Source: Cycloclasticus sp.
GTDB taxonomy: Bacteria; Pseudomonadota; Gammaproteobacteria; Methylococcales; Cycloclasticaceae
Direction: 5' to 3'
Length of the DNA stretch: 64,000 bases
Assembly: GCA_040743155.1 (NCBI GenBank)
Contig: JBFLJU010000001.1
Span: forward strand, 930,001 to 994,000
Made by a program: the position numbers and the translations under genes. This document shows positions 42,056 to 51,653 of this stretch, piece by piece. Numbering within the stretch: position 1 is the first letter of the stretch; each line of letters opens with the position of its first letter. The notes beneath the pieces are model-generated. The model was not told where the DNA came from. It did not search any database and was given only the letters and a program-made list of their open reading frames with translations.

Positions 42056-42790
42056 TTGCGACATTCACGAGACATTTATGCGTTGACAGTATTTATATTG
42101 CTGAGCTTTATACTTGTTTCTTGTAGCTCCAATCAAATACATGCACCTGTTCATCGTTACTCTAACCCTGCTAAAACGAGTTCCGCTAAATCACATCTAG
42201 TTCGTACAGGTGATACCCTCTATTCAATCGCATGGCAAAATGGTCGAGATTACAAGTCATTAGCAAAGTGGAACGGAATCTCATGGCCTTATACGATTTA
42301 TAAAGGGCAGAAGCTAACATTAGTAGCGCGCAAAGTAACCATTAATAAAAAGCAAACGACACCTCTAGCAAGAAAGAAAACATATAAAAAGCATAAGGTT
42401 GCAAATCAATATAAAAATAAGCTAAAGTTGGTCTGGCAGTGGCCGATAAAGGTGAGGAAGCTGGAGAAAGGTTTCGTTAAATCAGGTGTCGTATTGGTTG
42501 GCAAATCTGGTGAGTTGGTTAGGAGTAGTGAGGGAGGGAAAGTAGTTTACGCAGGCAATGGACTAAAAGGTTATGGCAACCTGTTAATCATTATGCATAA
42601 CAATGAGTATTTAACCGCGTATGGATATAATGAACGGTTATTAGTAAAAGAAGGCAGTATTGTCGCAAAGGGCCAAGCTATCGCCGAAATAGGCATAGAT
42701 AATAAAAAACGCAGGGTTCTTTTTTTTGAAATTAGACGACACGGTAAAGCTGTTCCGGTAACTAAATACTTGCCTAAATTAAGGGGATAA
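42056..42790 (+). CDS. nlpD: NlpD-like lipoprotein, LysM plus degenerate M23 domain
   Basis: 244 aa, TTG start. A signal peptide ends in a lipobox (FILVSCSS; Cys about 23). A LysM domain follows ([20 protein letters not shown]...YKGQKLTLV, about 49-93), then a Lys-rich linker and an M23/LytM domain (about 135-240) where the zinc His residues are not conserved, as in NlpD activators of amidases. The gene lies one base before rpoS; in relatives the main rpoS promoter is inside nlpD. Confidence 0.88.
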   Translation: MRHSRDIYALTVFILLSFILVSCSSNQIHAPVHRYSNPAKTSSAKSHLVRTGDTLYSIAWQNGRDYKSLAKWNGISWPYTIYKGQKLTLVARKVTINKKQTTPLARKKTYKKHKVANQYKNKLKLVWQWPIKVRKLEKGFVKSGVVLVGKSGELVRSSEGGKVVYAGNGLKGYGNLLIIMHNNEYLTAYGYNERLLVKEGSIVAKGQAIAEIGIDNKKRRVLFFEIRRHGKAVPVTKYLPKLRG

Positions 42791-42791
42791 A

Positions 42792-43711
42792 ATGCAAGGA
42801 AACACTAAAATAAAACCGTCTGATAAAGAGCCGGTTTTAGCTAGCAAAAAGACAGCCAGGAAGGCGAAAAAAACATCAAGTAGTGATTCTACACAACTAT
42901 ATCTAAATGATTTAACAGGGTCGGAATTATTGACTGCTGAAGAAGAAGTTTATTATGGTCGTCTTGTCCAACAAGGTGATCAACCAGCAAGGCAGCGTAT
43001 GATTGAGAGTAATTTGCGCCTTGTTGTAAAATTTCAAGACGTTATATGAATCGTGGCCTTCCTATGCTGGATCTGATTGAAGAAGGGAATTTGGGGTTAA
43101 TTCGTGCAGTTGAAAAATTTGATCCTGAAAAAGGTTTTCGTTTTTCAACCTATGCTACTTGGTGGATTCGCCAAACCATTGAGCGAGCAATTATGAACCA
43201 AACCAGAACGATTCGTTTGCCGATTCATATTATTAAAGAGATGAATATTTATCTCAAAAAAGCACGAGAACTGAGTCAAGAATTTGAGCGTGAAGCGAGT
43301 GCCGAAGAAGTGGCAGAGGTAACGGGAAAGCCTGTTGAGGTGATTGAGAAAATGTTTCGTATGCACGCCGAAAACGTTTCGTCACTTGATGTATCTGTTT
43401 CTAAAGATAGCGATCAGCAAGTATTGGATACCGTCGTTGATCAAGACGCACAAGAACCAACAGATATTCTACAGTCAGAAGAAGTTCGTGAAAATTTATC
43501 AGAATGGCTTGAGTTACTTAATGATAAGCAAAGAGAAGTTATTTCACGTCGGTTTGGTGTGCGAGGTTATCATGCCTCAACACTAGAGCAAGTCGCCAAT
43601 GAAATGGGTGTTACTCGAGAACGAGTGAGGCAAATTCAGATGAATGCGCTCAAGTCATTAAGGTCAATTCTTGAAAATGAAGGAATGTCTGCCTCTGTTT
43701 TGTTGCACTAA
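42792..43711 (+). pseudogene. rpoS: RNA polymerase sigma factor RpoS, interrupted by a -1 frameshift
   Basis: The frame opened at 42792 encodes region 1.2 and early 2.1 ([32 protein letters not shown]) and then runs into a TGA at 43047-43049. The rest of RpoS is in the -1 frame: reading ATT from 43031 after AAA (43029-43031) restores [20 protein letters not shown]. One base appears to be missing from the A-run at 43028-43031. Joined, the product would be about 306 aa. All else is intact, so the lesion is recent, a sequencing error, or a real recoding site. The out-of-frame TGA overlaps an in-frame ATG (ATGA, 43046-43049). Confidence 0.85.
43046..43711 (+). CDS. C-terminal 221-residue part of RpoS (sigma regions 2-4)
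   Basis: This open frame begins at an ATG within region 2.1 and encodes [24 protein letters not shown], the -10 recognition block [20 protein letters not shown] (region 2.3-2.4), region 3 ([12 protein letters not shown]) and region 4 with [19 protein letters not shown]. No Shine-Dalgarno precedes the ATG; expression alone would need re-initiation after the upstream TGA. If made, it would lack region 1 and half of 2.1, so normal core binding is doubtful. Confidence 0.75.
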   Translation: MNRGLPMLDLIEEGNLGLIRAVEKFDPEKGFRFSTYATWWIRQTIERAIMNQTRTIRLPIHIIKEMNIYLKKARELSQEFEREASAEEVAEVTGKPVEVIEKMFRMHAENVSSLDVSVSKDSDQQVLDTVVDQDAQEPTDILQSEEVRENLSEWLELLNDKQREVISRRFGVRGYHASTLEQVANEMGVTRERVRQIQMNALKSLRSILENEGMSASVLLH

Positions 43712-43750
43712 AAACAGAGCGTTGGAAGGCGCCTTATTGCTACATTTACA

Positions 43751-43779
43751 TTGACAGTTAAAAGTCAGATGCGTACTGT
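43751..43779 (+). promoter_or_regulatory. Possible sigma-70 promoter for alaC
   Basis: TTGACA (43751-43756, perfect -35) and TACTGT (43774-43779) have a 17-bp spacer and point toward alaC. The start site would be about 33 bp before the ATG. The -10 match is only moderate and overlaps a hairpin. Confidence 0.4.
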
Positions 43780-43800
43780 AGCGCGCTTGTATCTGACTTT
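43761..43800 (+). terminator. Hairpin after rpoS, possible terminator
   Basis: AAAGTCAGAT (43761-43770) and ATCTGACTTT (43791-43800) are perfect 10-bp inverted repeats with a 20-base loop. It is a fair transcription end for the nlpD-rpoS unit, though the T tract is short and lies mostly in the stem. It overlaps the proposed alaC promoter. Confidence 0.45.
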
Positions 43801-43818
43801 GTTAACACCTTAAATATC

Positions 43819-45003
43819 ATGCATGATTTCGCAAGAATAAAACGCCTTCCACCTTACGTCTTTAATATTGTTAATGACCTAAAGGCTCAGGCGCGTGCGG
43901 CTGGCGAAGACATTATTGATTTTGGCATGGGTAACCCAGACCAGCCTACGCCACAGCATATCGTTGATAAGATGACTGAGGCTGCACAACGCGGTGATAC
44001 CCATCGCTATTCTGTCTCACGTGGTATACCAAGGTTACGCCAAGCTATTTGCGGTTGGTATAAATCAAAATACAACGTTGACTTGGATTTTGATTCAGAA
44101 GCGATCGTTACCATTGGTTCAAAGGAAGGTTTGGCTCACTTAGCTTTAGCTACGCTAGGCCCTGGTGATGCTGTTCTAGTACCTAACCCGGCTTACCCAA
44201 TTCACCCATATGGTTTTGTAATAGCCGGCGCAGATATTCGACATGTGCCGATTAACCCTGAGGTAGACTTTTTTAGTGAATTAGAAAAAGCGATAAAAAC
44301 GTCGTACCCTAAGCCAAAAATGCTGGTCCTCAACTTTCCCGGTAATCCAACAACTCAATGCGTTGATTTGGAGTTTTTTGAGAAAGTAGTGGCAATGGCC
44401 AAAGAACATGATATTTGGGTTGTACACGATAATGCTTACGCAGAAATTGTTTTTGACGGCTACAAAGCGCCATCGATCCTTGAGGTGCCGGGTGCCAAAG
44501 ACATTGCTGTTGAGTTTTATTCATTATCGAAAACATACAATATGCCGGGGTGGCGTGTTGGCTTTATGTGCGGCAATAAAGAACTGGTTGGTGCCTTGGC
44601 ACGCATAAAATCTTACCTTGATTACGGTATGTTTACACCTATTCAAGTTGCTGCAATAGCTGCGTTAGAGGGGCCTCAAGATTGTGTTGATGATATCAGG
44701 GCGCTGTATAAAGAACGAAGAGATGTGTTATGTGAGGGTCTTAATGGCATTGGCTGGGAGGTTGAGAAACCGAAAGCAACAATGTTTGTTTGGGCAAAAA
44801 TCCCTGAGAAATATCGTAAAATGGGTTCGTTAGAGTTTTCTAAAAAGCTGTTAAAAGAAGCCAAGGTAGCTGTTTCACCGGGCATTGGTTTTGGTGATTT
44901 TGGTGACGAACATGTTCGTTTTGGCTTAATTGAAAACAACCACAGAACACGCCAAGCAGTACGTGGCATAAAGCAAATGTTCAAAAACGATAGTTTAGGA
45001 TAA
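43819..45003 (+). CDS. alaC: Alanine-forming aminotransferase AlaC
   Basis: 394 aa fold-type I PLP enzyme. It opens [19 protein letters not shown], like E. coli AlaC, with [34 protein letters not shown], the PLP Lys in [17 protein letters not shown] and [20 protein letters not shown]. It makes alanine from pyruvate and glutamate. Often found just upstream of hom-thrC in this kind of genome. Confidence 0.9.
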   Translation: MHDFARIKRLPPYVFNIVNDLKAQARAAGEDIIDFGMGNPDQPTPQHIVDKMTEAAQRGDTHRYSVSRGIPRLRQAICGWYKSKYNVDLDFDSEAIVTIGSKEGLAHLALATLGPGDAVLVPNPAYPIHPYGFVIAGADIRHVPINPEVDFFSELEKAIKTSYPKPKMLVLNFPGNPTTQCVDLEFFEKVVAMAKEHDIWVVHDNAYAEIVFDGYKAPSILEVPGAKDIAVEFYSLSKTYNMPGWRVGFMCGNKELVGALARIKSYLDYGMFTPIQVAAIAALEGPQDCVDDIRALYKERRDVLCEGLNGIGWEVEKPKATMFVWAKIPEKYRKMGSLEFSKKLLKEAKVAVSPGIGFGDFGDEHVRFGLIENNHRTRQAVRGIKQMFKNDSLG

Positions 45004-45067
45004 GTGTTTTTTGGCAGGTGCTAATTCCTGTATAATCTCGCCCTTAAATTGAACTAAGGGGAATCTT

Positions 45068-46378
45068 TTGAACGTTGTAAAAATTGGGCTGTTAGGCCTT
45101 GGAACAGTTGGCGGTGGCACGGTGAATGTGTTAGCCAAAAACGGCCAAGAAATTTTGCGCCGTACTGGTTGCCAAGTGCTCGTGGCATCTGCAAGTGCTA
45201 GAGATATCACCCGTCCACGTATTTGTGAAACCGACGATATTCAACTGACGACTAACCCTCACGATATTATCAACGATCCCGAAATTCAAATAGTTGTTGA
45301 GTTAATGGGTGGTGAAGAACCAGCAAAATCCTTAATTCTTGAAGCACTGGCAAAGGGAAAACACGTCGTAACGGCCAATAAAGCCCTTATCGCTAATCAT
45401 GGTAATGAATTGTTTGCTGTGGCGAGCGCTAATAACGTAACGTTGGCCTACGAGGCAGCTATTGCGGGTGGTATTCCTATTGTGAAAGCAATGCGTGAAG
45501 GACTGAGCGCTAATGGCATCGAGTGGTTGGCGGGCATTATTAACGGTACCGGCAACTTTATTCTGACCGAAATGCGCGACAAAGGAAGTGCTTTCGCTGA
45601 TGTCTTGAAAGAAGCGCAAGAGTTAGGTTATGCCGAAGCAGACCCAGAATATGATGTTGAAGGTATCGATGCAGCACATAAACTCTGTATTCTTGCTTCA
45701 CTGGCTTTTGGCATGCCACTTAACTTTGAACGTGTGTATACGGAAGGTATTTCCAAAATAACGCCGCTTGATGTCACTTATGCTGAAGAACTGGGTTATC
45801 GGATTAAGCACCTAGGTGTAGCAAGAAGAACAACCGCCGGTGTGGAGATGCGTGTACACCCAACACTAATTCCTGATAAAAGGCTTATTGCTAATGTCGA
45901 TGGTGTTATGAATGCGGTTCTCGTTAAAGGTAACGCTGTTGGTCCAACGTTATATTACGGACCAGGAGCAGGGGCAGATGCAACTGCATCGGCTGTTATC
46001 GCAGATATCATTGATATTTGTCGGCACCTGGATACGCCTAAAGGGAATGCTGTTCCTGCACTGGGTTTTGCAGCTAGTGAGTTACAAGAATTACCGGTTC
46101 TTTCTATTGAAGAGGTTACAACGGCCTTTTACTTACGCTTGTCTGTTGAAGATAAGCCGGGAGCTATGGCAGCCATTACAAAGATATTGGCTGATCATGG
46201 TATTAGCATTGAGGCGGTTCAACAAAAAGAACCCGAACAGCATGGTGCAAATGCGCAAGTGATTTTACTAACGGATAGTATTGTGGAAAAATCATTACTC
46301 ACGGCGTTAGATAAAATTGAATCGCTTGATTCAATAAATCAACCAGCGGTTCGCATCCGTGTGGAATCTTTACAATAG
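45068..46378 (+). CDS. hom: Homoserine dehydrogenase
   Basis: 436 aa, TTG start after AAGGGG. NAD(P) motif [29 protein letters not shown], the catalytic region [16 protein letters not shown] and a C-terminal ACT domain (about 355-430, [19 protein letters not shown]) suited to threonine feedback. It is the monofunctional type without aspartokinase. thrC follows after 8 bp; no thrB lies in the window. Confidence 0.95.
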   Translation: MNVVKIGLLGLGTVGGGTVNVLAKNGQEILRRTGCQVLVASASARDITRPRICETDDIQLTTNPHDIINDPEIQIVVELMGGEEPAKSLILEALAKGKHVVTANKALIANHGNELFAVASANNVTLAYEAAIAGGIPIVKAMREGLSANGIEWLAGIINGTGNFILTEMRDKGSAFADVLKEAQELGYAEADPEYDVEGIDAAHKLCILASLAFGMPLNFERVYTEGISKITPLDVTYAEELGYRIKHLGVARRTTAGVEMRVHPTLIPDKRLIANVDGVMNAVLVKGNAVGPTLYYGPGAGADATASAVIADIIDICRHLDTPKGNAVPALGFAASELQELPVLSIEEVTTAFYLRLSVEDKPGAMAAITKILADHGISIEAVQQKEPEQHGANAQVILLTDSIVEKSLLTALDKIESLDSINQPAVRIRVESLQ

Positions 46379-46386
46379 GAATTATT

Positions 46387-47529
46387 ATGCCAGCAGGAAA
46401 TCGTTACATTGGTCTTATCGACAAATATAAAGCCGTTTTACCGGTGTCTGATAGCACGCGTTTGATTAGCTTAGGCGAGGGCAATACGCCGCTTATCCAA
46501 TTACAAAACATTCCTAAACTCATCGGAAAAAACGTTAATATCTACGTTAAATACGAGGGCTTAAACCCAACAGGCTCTTTTAAAGACCGTGGTATGACCA
46601 TGGCGGTGACTAAAGCAGTGGAAGAGGGCAGCAAGGCTATTATTTGTGCTTCTACGGGAAATACCTCTGCTTCTGCAGCCGCGTATGCTGCTCGAGCCGG
46701 AATTAAAGCATTTGTTTTGATTCCTGAAGGTAAAATTGCTCTCGGTAAATTAGCGCAGGCAATGATGCACGGCGCAGAAATCATTCAAATAAAAGGTAAC
46801 TTCGACCACGGTATGCAGTTGGTTAAAGAGGTAGCCGAACATGCGCCCGTAACGATTGTTAATTCAATCAACCCATATAGATTGCAAGGTCAAAAAACAG
46901 CCGCGTACGAAATTGTAGAGGCACTCGGTAAAGCACCAGACTATCATTGCTTACCTGTCGGCAATGCTGGGAACATAACTGCACATTGGATTGGTTATAG
47001 CGAAATGGCGCAGCCTGCGGGTGAGCACGTCACAGATTCTTGTGCATTTTGCGATGGTGACTGTCAGTACGACCGCTCTCCTTTTACCGCCGATAAGCGA
47101 CCTATTATGGTCGGCTATCAAGCAGCGGGAGCAGCACCTTTCCTAAAAGGTGAAATGATTGATGACCCAGAAACGGTCGCAACAGCCATTCGTATTGGTC
47201 GTCCTCAATCATGGAACCAAGCTTGGGCGGCACAAAAAGAGTCAGGTGGTTGGTTTGACTTGCTAGCAGACGAAGAGATTTTAGCTACACAAAAATTACT
47301 AACCGAAAAAGAAGGTATTTTCTGTGAACCCGCATCAGCAGCATCCGTTGGTGGCGCTATTCGTGATATTAAAAATGGCAAAATTCCAGAAGGCAGTACA
47401 ATCGTATGTACCTTAACAGGGCATGGTCTAAAAGATCCAGATACTGCCATTTCTCAGTGTGCTGTTAATTCAAAAGCTATTGATGCATCGCTAGATGCTG
47501 TAAAAGCCGCGATTTTAGATAAGCTCTGA
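46387..47529 (+). CDS. thrC: Threonine synthase (with a Cys-rich insert)
   Basis: 380 aa fold-type II PLP enzyme. PLP Lys66 is in [29 protein letters not shown] and [16 protein letters not shown] bind phosphate. An insert of about 25 residues (about 210-238) carries Cys219-x2-Cys222-x3-Cys226, just before the usual [10 protein letters not shown] block. Most short-form ThrC proteins have a much shorter loop without cysteines there. It converts O-phosphohomoserine to threonine; cotranscribed with hom. Confidence 0.93.
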   Translation: MPAGNRYIGLIDKYKAVLPVSDSTRLISLGEGNTPLIQLQNIPKLIGKNVNIYVKYEGLNPTGSFKDRGMTMAVTKAVEEGSKAIICASTGNTSASAAAYAARAGIKAFVLIPEGKIALGKLAQAMMHGAEIIQIKGNFDHGMQLVKEVAEHAPVTIVNSINPYRLQGQKTAAYEIVEALGKAPDYHCLPVGNAGNITAHWIGYSEMAQPAGEHVTDSCAFCDGDCQYDRSPFTADKRPIMVGYQAAGAAPFLKGEMIDDPETVATAIRIGRPQSWNQAWAAQKESGGWFDLLADEEILATQKLLTEKEGIFCEPASAASVGGAIRDIKNGKIPEGSTIVCTLTGHGLKDPDTAISQCAVNSKAIDASLDAVKAAILDKL

Positions 47530-47539
47530 TCGGTCATAG

Positions 47540-49288
47540 GTGAGCGAGTTGGATACAGGTGACTCAGCCATACAGATAAAGCACCGAGAAGCGGTCAGCC
47601 ATGATGCGAAAGACTTAGCTGGGCTTCACCCTGTTTTACGGCAGGTTTATTTAAACAGGGGTATTACGCAGCAAGAGCAACTTGATCGTACACTGAGAGA
47701 TTTACCCAATTACCAAAGTCTGACGGGTATTGACACTGCAGTCAGCATTATTAAAGCCGCGATTTATTCCGATAAGAAAATATTGATCGTAGCCGATTTT
47801 GATGCCGATGGCGCGACTTCGTGTGCGGTGGCTATTCGAGGATTGCGCTTATTGGGCGCGAAAAATGTAGGCTTTGTAGTACCTGACCGCTTTAAGTTCG
47901 GATATGGCTTAACACCAGAAATTGTAGCGGTAGCTCTGGCCTCAAAGCCAGACTTGATTATTACCGTTGATAATGGCATTTCCAGTGTTGAAGGTGTCGC
48001 TTATGCTATAGAGCAGGGCTGTCAGGTTGTGGTAACTGATCATCACTTGCCGCCGAAGCTACTGCCGATAGCCGATGCCATTGTTAACCCGCAATTAATA
48101 AATGATAAGTTCCCTAGCAAGGCGTTGGCCGGTGTTGGGGTTATCTTCTACGTTTTACTTGCCTTGCGAGCCTCGCTAACCAAAGACGGTTTATTCAGCA
48201 ATGTTCCTGCACCAAACTTAGCTGCTCTACTTGATATTGTTGCATTAGGTACAGTTGCTGATGTGGTGCCACTAGACGAAACTAACCGTAAACTGGTTCA
48301 TCAAGGGCTCCTTAGGATTCAAGCCAATCAGTGTGTTCCCGGTATTAGTGCGTTACTAAAAATTGCAAAACGAGAACGTGAGCGAGTTGTTTCCACTGAC
48401 TTAGGCTTTGCCATTGGCCCAAGGCTAAATGCAGCAGGGCGCTTAGAGGATATGTCACTTGGCATTCAGTGTTTGCTCACAGATGATGAGCAAGAAGCAC
48501 AGAATATTGCAGAACAGCTTGATATGCTAAATATTGAACGCCGTTCAATAGAAGAAGATATGAAGCAAGATGCATATGCGATTCTTGCATCGCTGAATTT
48601 AAAAAAGAAAGAAGAAGAACAATGGGGCGTTTGTTTATTTGATGAGCACTGGCATCAAGGTGTTATCGGCATACTCGCGTCGCGTATTAAAGAAAAATTA
48701 AACAGGCCGGTGATTGCGTTTGCTAAGGCTAATAATGGTGATGTGAAAGGCTCCGCACGATCAATACCTGGCTTGCATATACGAGATACTTTGGATGACA
48801 TTGCCAGTCAACATCCAAAATTATTAAAAAAGTTCGGTGGTCATGCAATGGCCGCAGGAATGAGTTTTGCTGAGAAAGACTTGGCAACATTTAAAGAGGC
48901 GTTTAATCAAGCGGTAAAGAAACGTCTCAATAGCCAAGTGCCAGAGAATGTATTTCTTGTAGATGGTGAAATACCGGATAGCGACATTAATTTAGATTTA
49001 GCGGAAACACTACGTGGCGCAGGGCCTTGGGGGCAAAATTTTCCAGAACCACTTTTTGTTGGTACGTTTAAAGTAAAAAACGCGCGAATTTTAGGTCAGA
49101 AACACGTTAAGTTGGAGTTGGAAACTCAAACTAATAACAGAAAAATAGACGCCATTTATTTCAATGTTGATGGCCCTGAAAACATTATAGGGTTGGCGCA
49201 AGTCAGGTTGGTTTATCAGTTAGATGTGAATACATATATGGGCCGTTCCACTGCGCAGCTGATAGTTAGGCACTTAGAGCATACTTAA
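47540..49288 (+). CDS. recJ: Single-stranded-DNA-specific exonuclease RecJ
   Basis: 582 aa, GTG start. DHH phosphoesterase motifs: ILIVADFDADGATSCAVA, IITVDNGIS, VVVTDHHLPPKLLP and LGTVADVVPL; the DHHA1 part contains GSARSIPGLHIRD and KKFGGHAMAAGMSF, then an OB fold. It degrades 5'-tailed ssDNA in repair and recombination. It sits 10 bp after thrC. Confidence 0.95.
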   Translation: MSELDTGDSAIQIKHREAVSHDAKDLAGLHPVLRQVYLNRGITQQEQLDRTLRDLPNYQSLTGIDTAVSIIKAAIYSDKKILIVADFDADGATSCAVAIRGLRLLGAKNVGFVVPDRFKFGYGLTPEIVAVALASKPDLIITVDNGISSVEGVAYAIEQGCQVVVTDHHLPPKLLPIADAIVNPQLINDKFPSKALAGVGVIFYVLLALRASLTKDGLFSNVPAPNLAALLDIVALGTVADVVPLDETNRKLVHQGLLRIQANQCVPGISALLKIAKRERERVVSTDLGFAIGPRLNAAGRLEDMSLGIQCLLTDDEQEAQNIAEQLDMLNIERRSIEEDMKQDAYAILASLNLKKKEEEQWGVCLFDEHWHQGVIGILASRIKEKLNRPVIAFAKANNGDVKGSARSIPGLHIRDTLDDIASQHPKLLKKFGGHAMAAGMSFAEKDLATFKEAFNQAVKKRLNSQVPENVFLVDGEIPDSDINLDLAETLRGAGPWGQNFPEPLFVGTFKVKNARILGQKHVKLELETQTNNRKIDAIYFNVDGPENIIGLAQVRLVYQLDVNTYMGRSTAQLIVRHLEHT

Positions 49289-49400
49289 AAAGGCTGAGTT
49301 TTTGATTGACAGTGCACTGTTAGAAAACAGTCCATGAGACGCGTTGAGATATATATTTGTTTTGTTTTAAAACCAAGATAATGAGCTATCAAATATAAGG

Positions 49401-49556
49401 TTTTTATAATTTAAGGAAACACTAGGACTTTTCTAATGCTTTTAGTATACTTTGAACACGGATAGGTTAAATAAGTCAAAAAAAATTAATATTATTTACT
49501 TTAAAAGTAATCTTTAACCATCTGATTTTTATATTTATTTATAACGAGGAAGAGAG
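49401..49556 (+). promoter_or_regulatory. AT-rich promoter/leader region of the cold-shock gene
   Basis: The 268 bp between recJ and the cold-shock gene has no ORF. It contains TATAAT at 49405-49410 and TATACT at 49446-49451, each without a convincing -35, and would give a leader of roughly 100-140 nt. Long leaders are usual in temperature-controlled csp mRNAs. AACGAGGAAGAGAG just before the ATG is a strong ribosome site. Confidence 0.35.
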
Positions 49557-49772
49557 ATGTCAGAGAGAGTTCGCGGTATTGTTAAATGGTTTAATAATTC
49601 AAAAGGTTTTGGCTTTATTCAACCCGATGCAGGTGGTGAAGATGTATTTGTACATTTCAGGGCTATTCAAGGTGATGGTTTCCGTACCCTGAAAGAAAAC
49701 CAAGCTGTTGAGTTTACTATTACTAAAGGTGATAAAGGGCTTCAAGCTGAAGAAGTAACAGGCTTAGAGTAA
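49557..49772 (+). CDS. Cold-shock domain protein (CspA family)
   Basis: 71 aa, one cold-shock OB fold. RNP1 is KGFGFIQ and RNP2 is VFVHF, with the opening [14 protein letters not shown]. It binds single-stranded RNA/DNA as an RNA chaperone. The residue [15 protein letters not shown] follows the CspA plan. It stands alone between recJ and the accessory island; which csp paralogue it is cannot be told. Confidence 0.95.
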   Translation: MSERVRGIVKWFNNSKGFGFIQPDAGGEDVFVHFRAIQGDGFRTLKENQAVEFTITKGDKGLQAEEVTGLE

Positions 49773-49778
49773 CTTAGT

Positions 49779-49816
49779 AATTAACAGTTTCTTACTATTA
49801 AAAGAAACTGTTAATT
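49779..49816 (+). terminator. Perfect 15-bp inverted repeat after the cold-shock gene
   Basis: AATTAACAGTTTCTT (49779-49793) and AAGAAACTGTTAATT (49802-49816) pair perfectly around an 8-base loop, 6 bp after the csp stop. With T and A tracts in the stem it may act as a terminator in either direction. Confidence 0.6.
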
Positions 49817-50428
49817 AAAACTAATTACTTGCTTGTCACCCATTCTTAATGGGTAGGAAATAGGAGCCTCTCCTAGGGGAGGCGACTCTCTTTGCTTTTT
49901 AGAAACTAAATTTCATCCTGTTTTGATGTTGTAGGCATATTGCCTAGTGGTTTTTAGTGCGCGTTTTTAAATCCAAAGAGCCAGATATAATCTAACAAAC
50001 AATTCATAAGTTCTGTGTTTATCGAGACGTAAATTAAATTGTGCAAGCGTTTATCATTAACCCTAAACCTTGGATGACAGGAAAGGTGGACTGAAAAGGA
50101 ATAGACGTTTTTGCTCGAAAAGCAGCTAAATAGTTTAAACAGATCAGGCTAGATGATGTGGCTCAGATTGAACTATATTTAGTTACGAGATAGCGTTGAT
50201 GCTCCACTAATGCTAATTCACAAGCCTCCGCGCCCTGGTAAGCCTTATATGGAGGCTCTTTAAATTGAGCGGTCGTTATTCTAAACAACACAACTAAATG
50301 TGGTGCCTCAGCGCTAGATTGAGCTTTAAAAAAGCAAAATGGCGTTAGTCTTGAAATGATATTACGATTGTTAATCATCATTAGGTCGCAGCCCTGGGAA
50401 CCAACTTTACTATGCAACAAAATAATTA
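49817..50428. other. About 600 bp without a supported gene: small hairpins and decayed sequence
   Basis: Two short hairpins follow the csp terminator: ACCCATT/AATGGGT (49838-49854) and GCCTCTCC/GGGGAGGC (49866-49883). The remainder to about 50428 has frequent stops in all frames apart from an 85-codon minus-strand frame (50163-50420) with no ribosome site or recognised motif. It looks like mobile-element debris ahead of the transposase. Confidence 0.4.
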
Positions 50429-50467
50429 GGGTCAGAGTAATATAAATAATTAGGGTCTAAATAACTA

Positions 50468-51244
50468 GGGTCAGAGTAAAATAAATCTTGTTATGATTAA
50501 GCTCCCCCGAAATAATAATTGATTATAAGAAATGGCAAGATTAACTAGAGTCAATCCAGTTGGCGTTCCTCAACATATTGTTCAAAGAGGCAATAACCGT
50601 CAAATATGCTTCGGTGGTGAGGAAGATATGAAGGCTTATTTGAATTGGTTGGAAGAGTATTCAATAAAGCATGGTGTTGAGATTCATGCGTGGGTTTTAA
50701 TGACAAACTATGTTCATCTGCTTTGTACACCGCTGTCAGAAGAAGCCATTAGTAAGATGATGCAATCTATTGGTCGTATGTATGTCCGATATTACAATTA
50801 TACCTACCAGCGAAGCGGTACACTGTGGGAAGGTCGATTCAAAGCCAGCTTAATTGATAGTGAGCGTTATTTGCTTGAATTGCATCGTTACATCGAATTA
50901 AATCCAGTAAGAGCAGGCATGGTTGAAGAACCGAGCGAATATAGTTGGTCAAGTTATGGCTGCAATGGGCTAGGCATGGAAAGTAAATTACAAACCCCAC
51001 ATAAACTTTACCTTGCTTTAGGTAAGACAAAGCAAGAGCAGTTATCAAGTTATAGGGAACTATTTAAAGTACATGTTGGAGTGGAGTTATTGACAGAAAT
51101 AAGAGATAGTTTAAACAAAGGGCTGGCTTTAGGTAGTGAGCGATTTACCACCCAAATTGAGGCATTAACCAATAGGCGAATTACGCCAAGAAAAGCGGGA
51201 AGACCTAAGATAGTTGACAATGAAGGTTAATTTTACTCTGACCC
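50468..51244 (+). mobile_element. RAYT-type (IS200/IS605-related) element bounded by 15-bp inverted repeats
   Basis: GGGTCAGAGTAAAAT (50468-50482) and ATTTTACTCTGACCC (51230-51244) are perfect inverted repeats enclosing one Y1 transposase gene. Two further left-side partial copies occur, GGGTCAGAGTAA (50429-50440) and GGGTCTAA (50453-50460). This short motif on both sides is typical of REP-associated transposase loci. No target duplication is evident, as expected for this class. Confidence 0.7.
50532..51230 (+). CDS. REP-associated tyrosine transposase (Y1_Tnp), HUH motif altered
   Basis: 232 aa. The N-terminus RVNPVGVPQHIVQRGNNRQICF and the C-terminal RYIELNPVRAGMV (Tyr120, presumed catalytic) are RAYT signatures. 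The HUH motif, normally NHVHLL after HAWVLMT, reads N59-Y60-V61-H62: the first metal-binding His is Tyr (codon TAT, one step from CAT). The enzyme may therefore be inactive although its frame is intact. The tail ITPRKAGRPK is common in the family. Its stop lies in the right inverted repeat. Confidence 0.88.
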   Translation: MARLTRVNPVGVPQHIVQRGNNRQICFGGEEDMKAYLNWLEEYSIKHGVEIHAWVLMTNYVHLLCTPLSEEAISKMMQSIGRMYVRYYNYTYQRSGTLWEGRFKASLIDSERYLLELHRYIELNPVRAGMVEEPSEYSWSSYGCNGLGMESKLQTPHKLYLALGKTKQEQLSSYRELFKVHVGVELLTEIRDSLNKGLALGSERFTTQIEALTNRRITPRKAGRPKIVDNEG

Positions 51245-51274
51245 CAATTGTTTGTTGCTTTAAGCTAATAGCAA

Positions 51275-51653
51275 TTAGGTTCCGTGTTGCTATAGAGGTG
51301 TTGCTTTTTAGTATTTCGCTGCCGCGAGGGAGTTCATTTCTTTTGCGTGTCTTTATGCCCGCGGGTGCAAAAGTACCTGAGGCATAAATCTCATGAATGC
51401 GGATAAAGACCCATCCGCAATTCGATTAAAAACAGAACCAAAGAAAAGGACGCCCTATCGCAAGAATCTCTCTTTTATCGGGCGTGCGCGAACCCGCTAC
51501 GCTCTTCACACGGAGTATAAGTTTCATTGATAATAAATTATCAATTCAGCTTTAAAACAACGCACACACTATTCCGAAAAAAGAGAGAACTTTAAGCGCG
51601 ATAAAGGGATTTTTGGGGCTTCTGGTCAATCAATGGGTACCGGCCCCTTAAAC
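51275..51653 (+). repeat. Island repeat, copy A (with two internal insertions)
   Basis: Matches copy B (51830-52086) from TTAGGTTCCG to GGTACCGGCCCCTTAAAC. Shared blocks include TTTCGCTGCCGCGAGGG, TTCATTTCTTTTGCGTG, CAGAACCAAAGAAAAGG, TCTCTTTTATCGGGCGTGCG and CAACGCACACACTATTCCG. Relative to B it carries about 80 extra bases (about 51348-51428) and about 55 (about 51506-51560). No coding function is supported. Confidence 0.75.

Noticed and set aside
43028-43034. Classical X-XXY-YYZ -1 slippery heptamer at the rpoS break
   Set aside because: The sequence A-AAA-TTT does not fit the tandem pattern; only single-tRNA slippage on AAA would work, so programmed frameshifting is kept as a weaker alternative.
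45011-45036. TTGGCA/TATAAT promoter before hom
   Set aside because: The -10 is perfect but the spacer is only 14 bp; a promoter probably exists there, yet the -35 cannot be assigned.
50163-50420. 85-codon minus-strand frame before the transposase
   Set aside because: No recognised motif, no ribosome site and decayed surroundings; it may be a remnant but cannot be supported as a gene.
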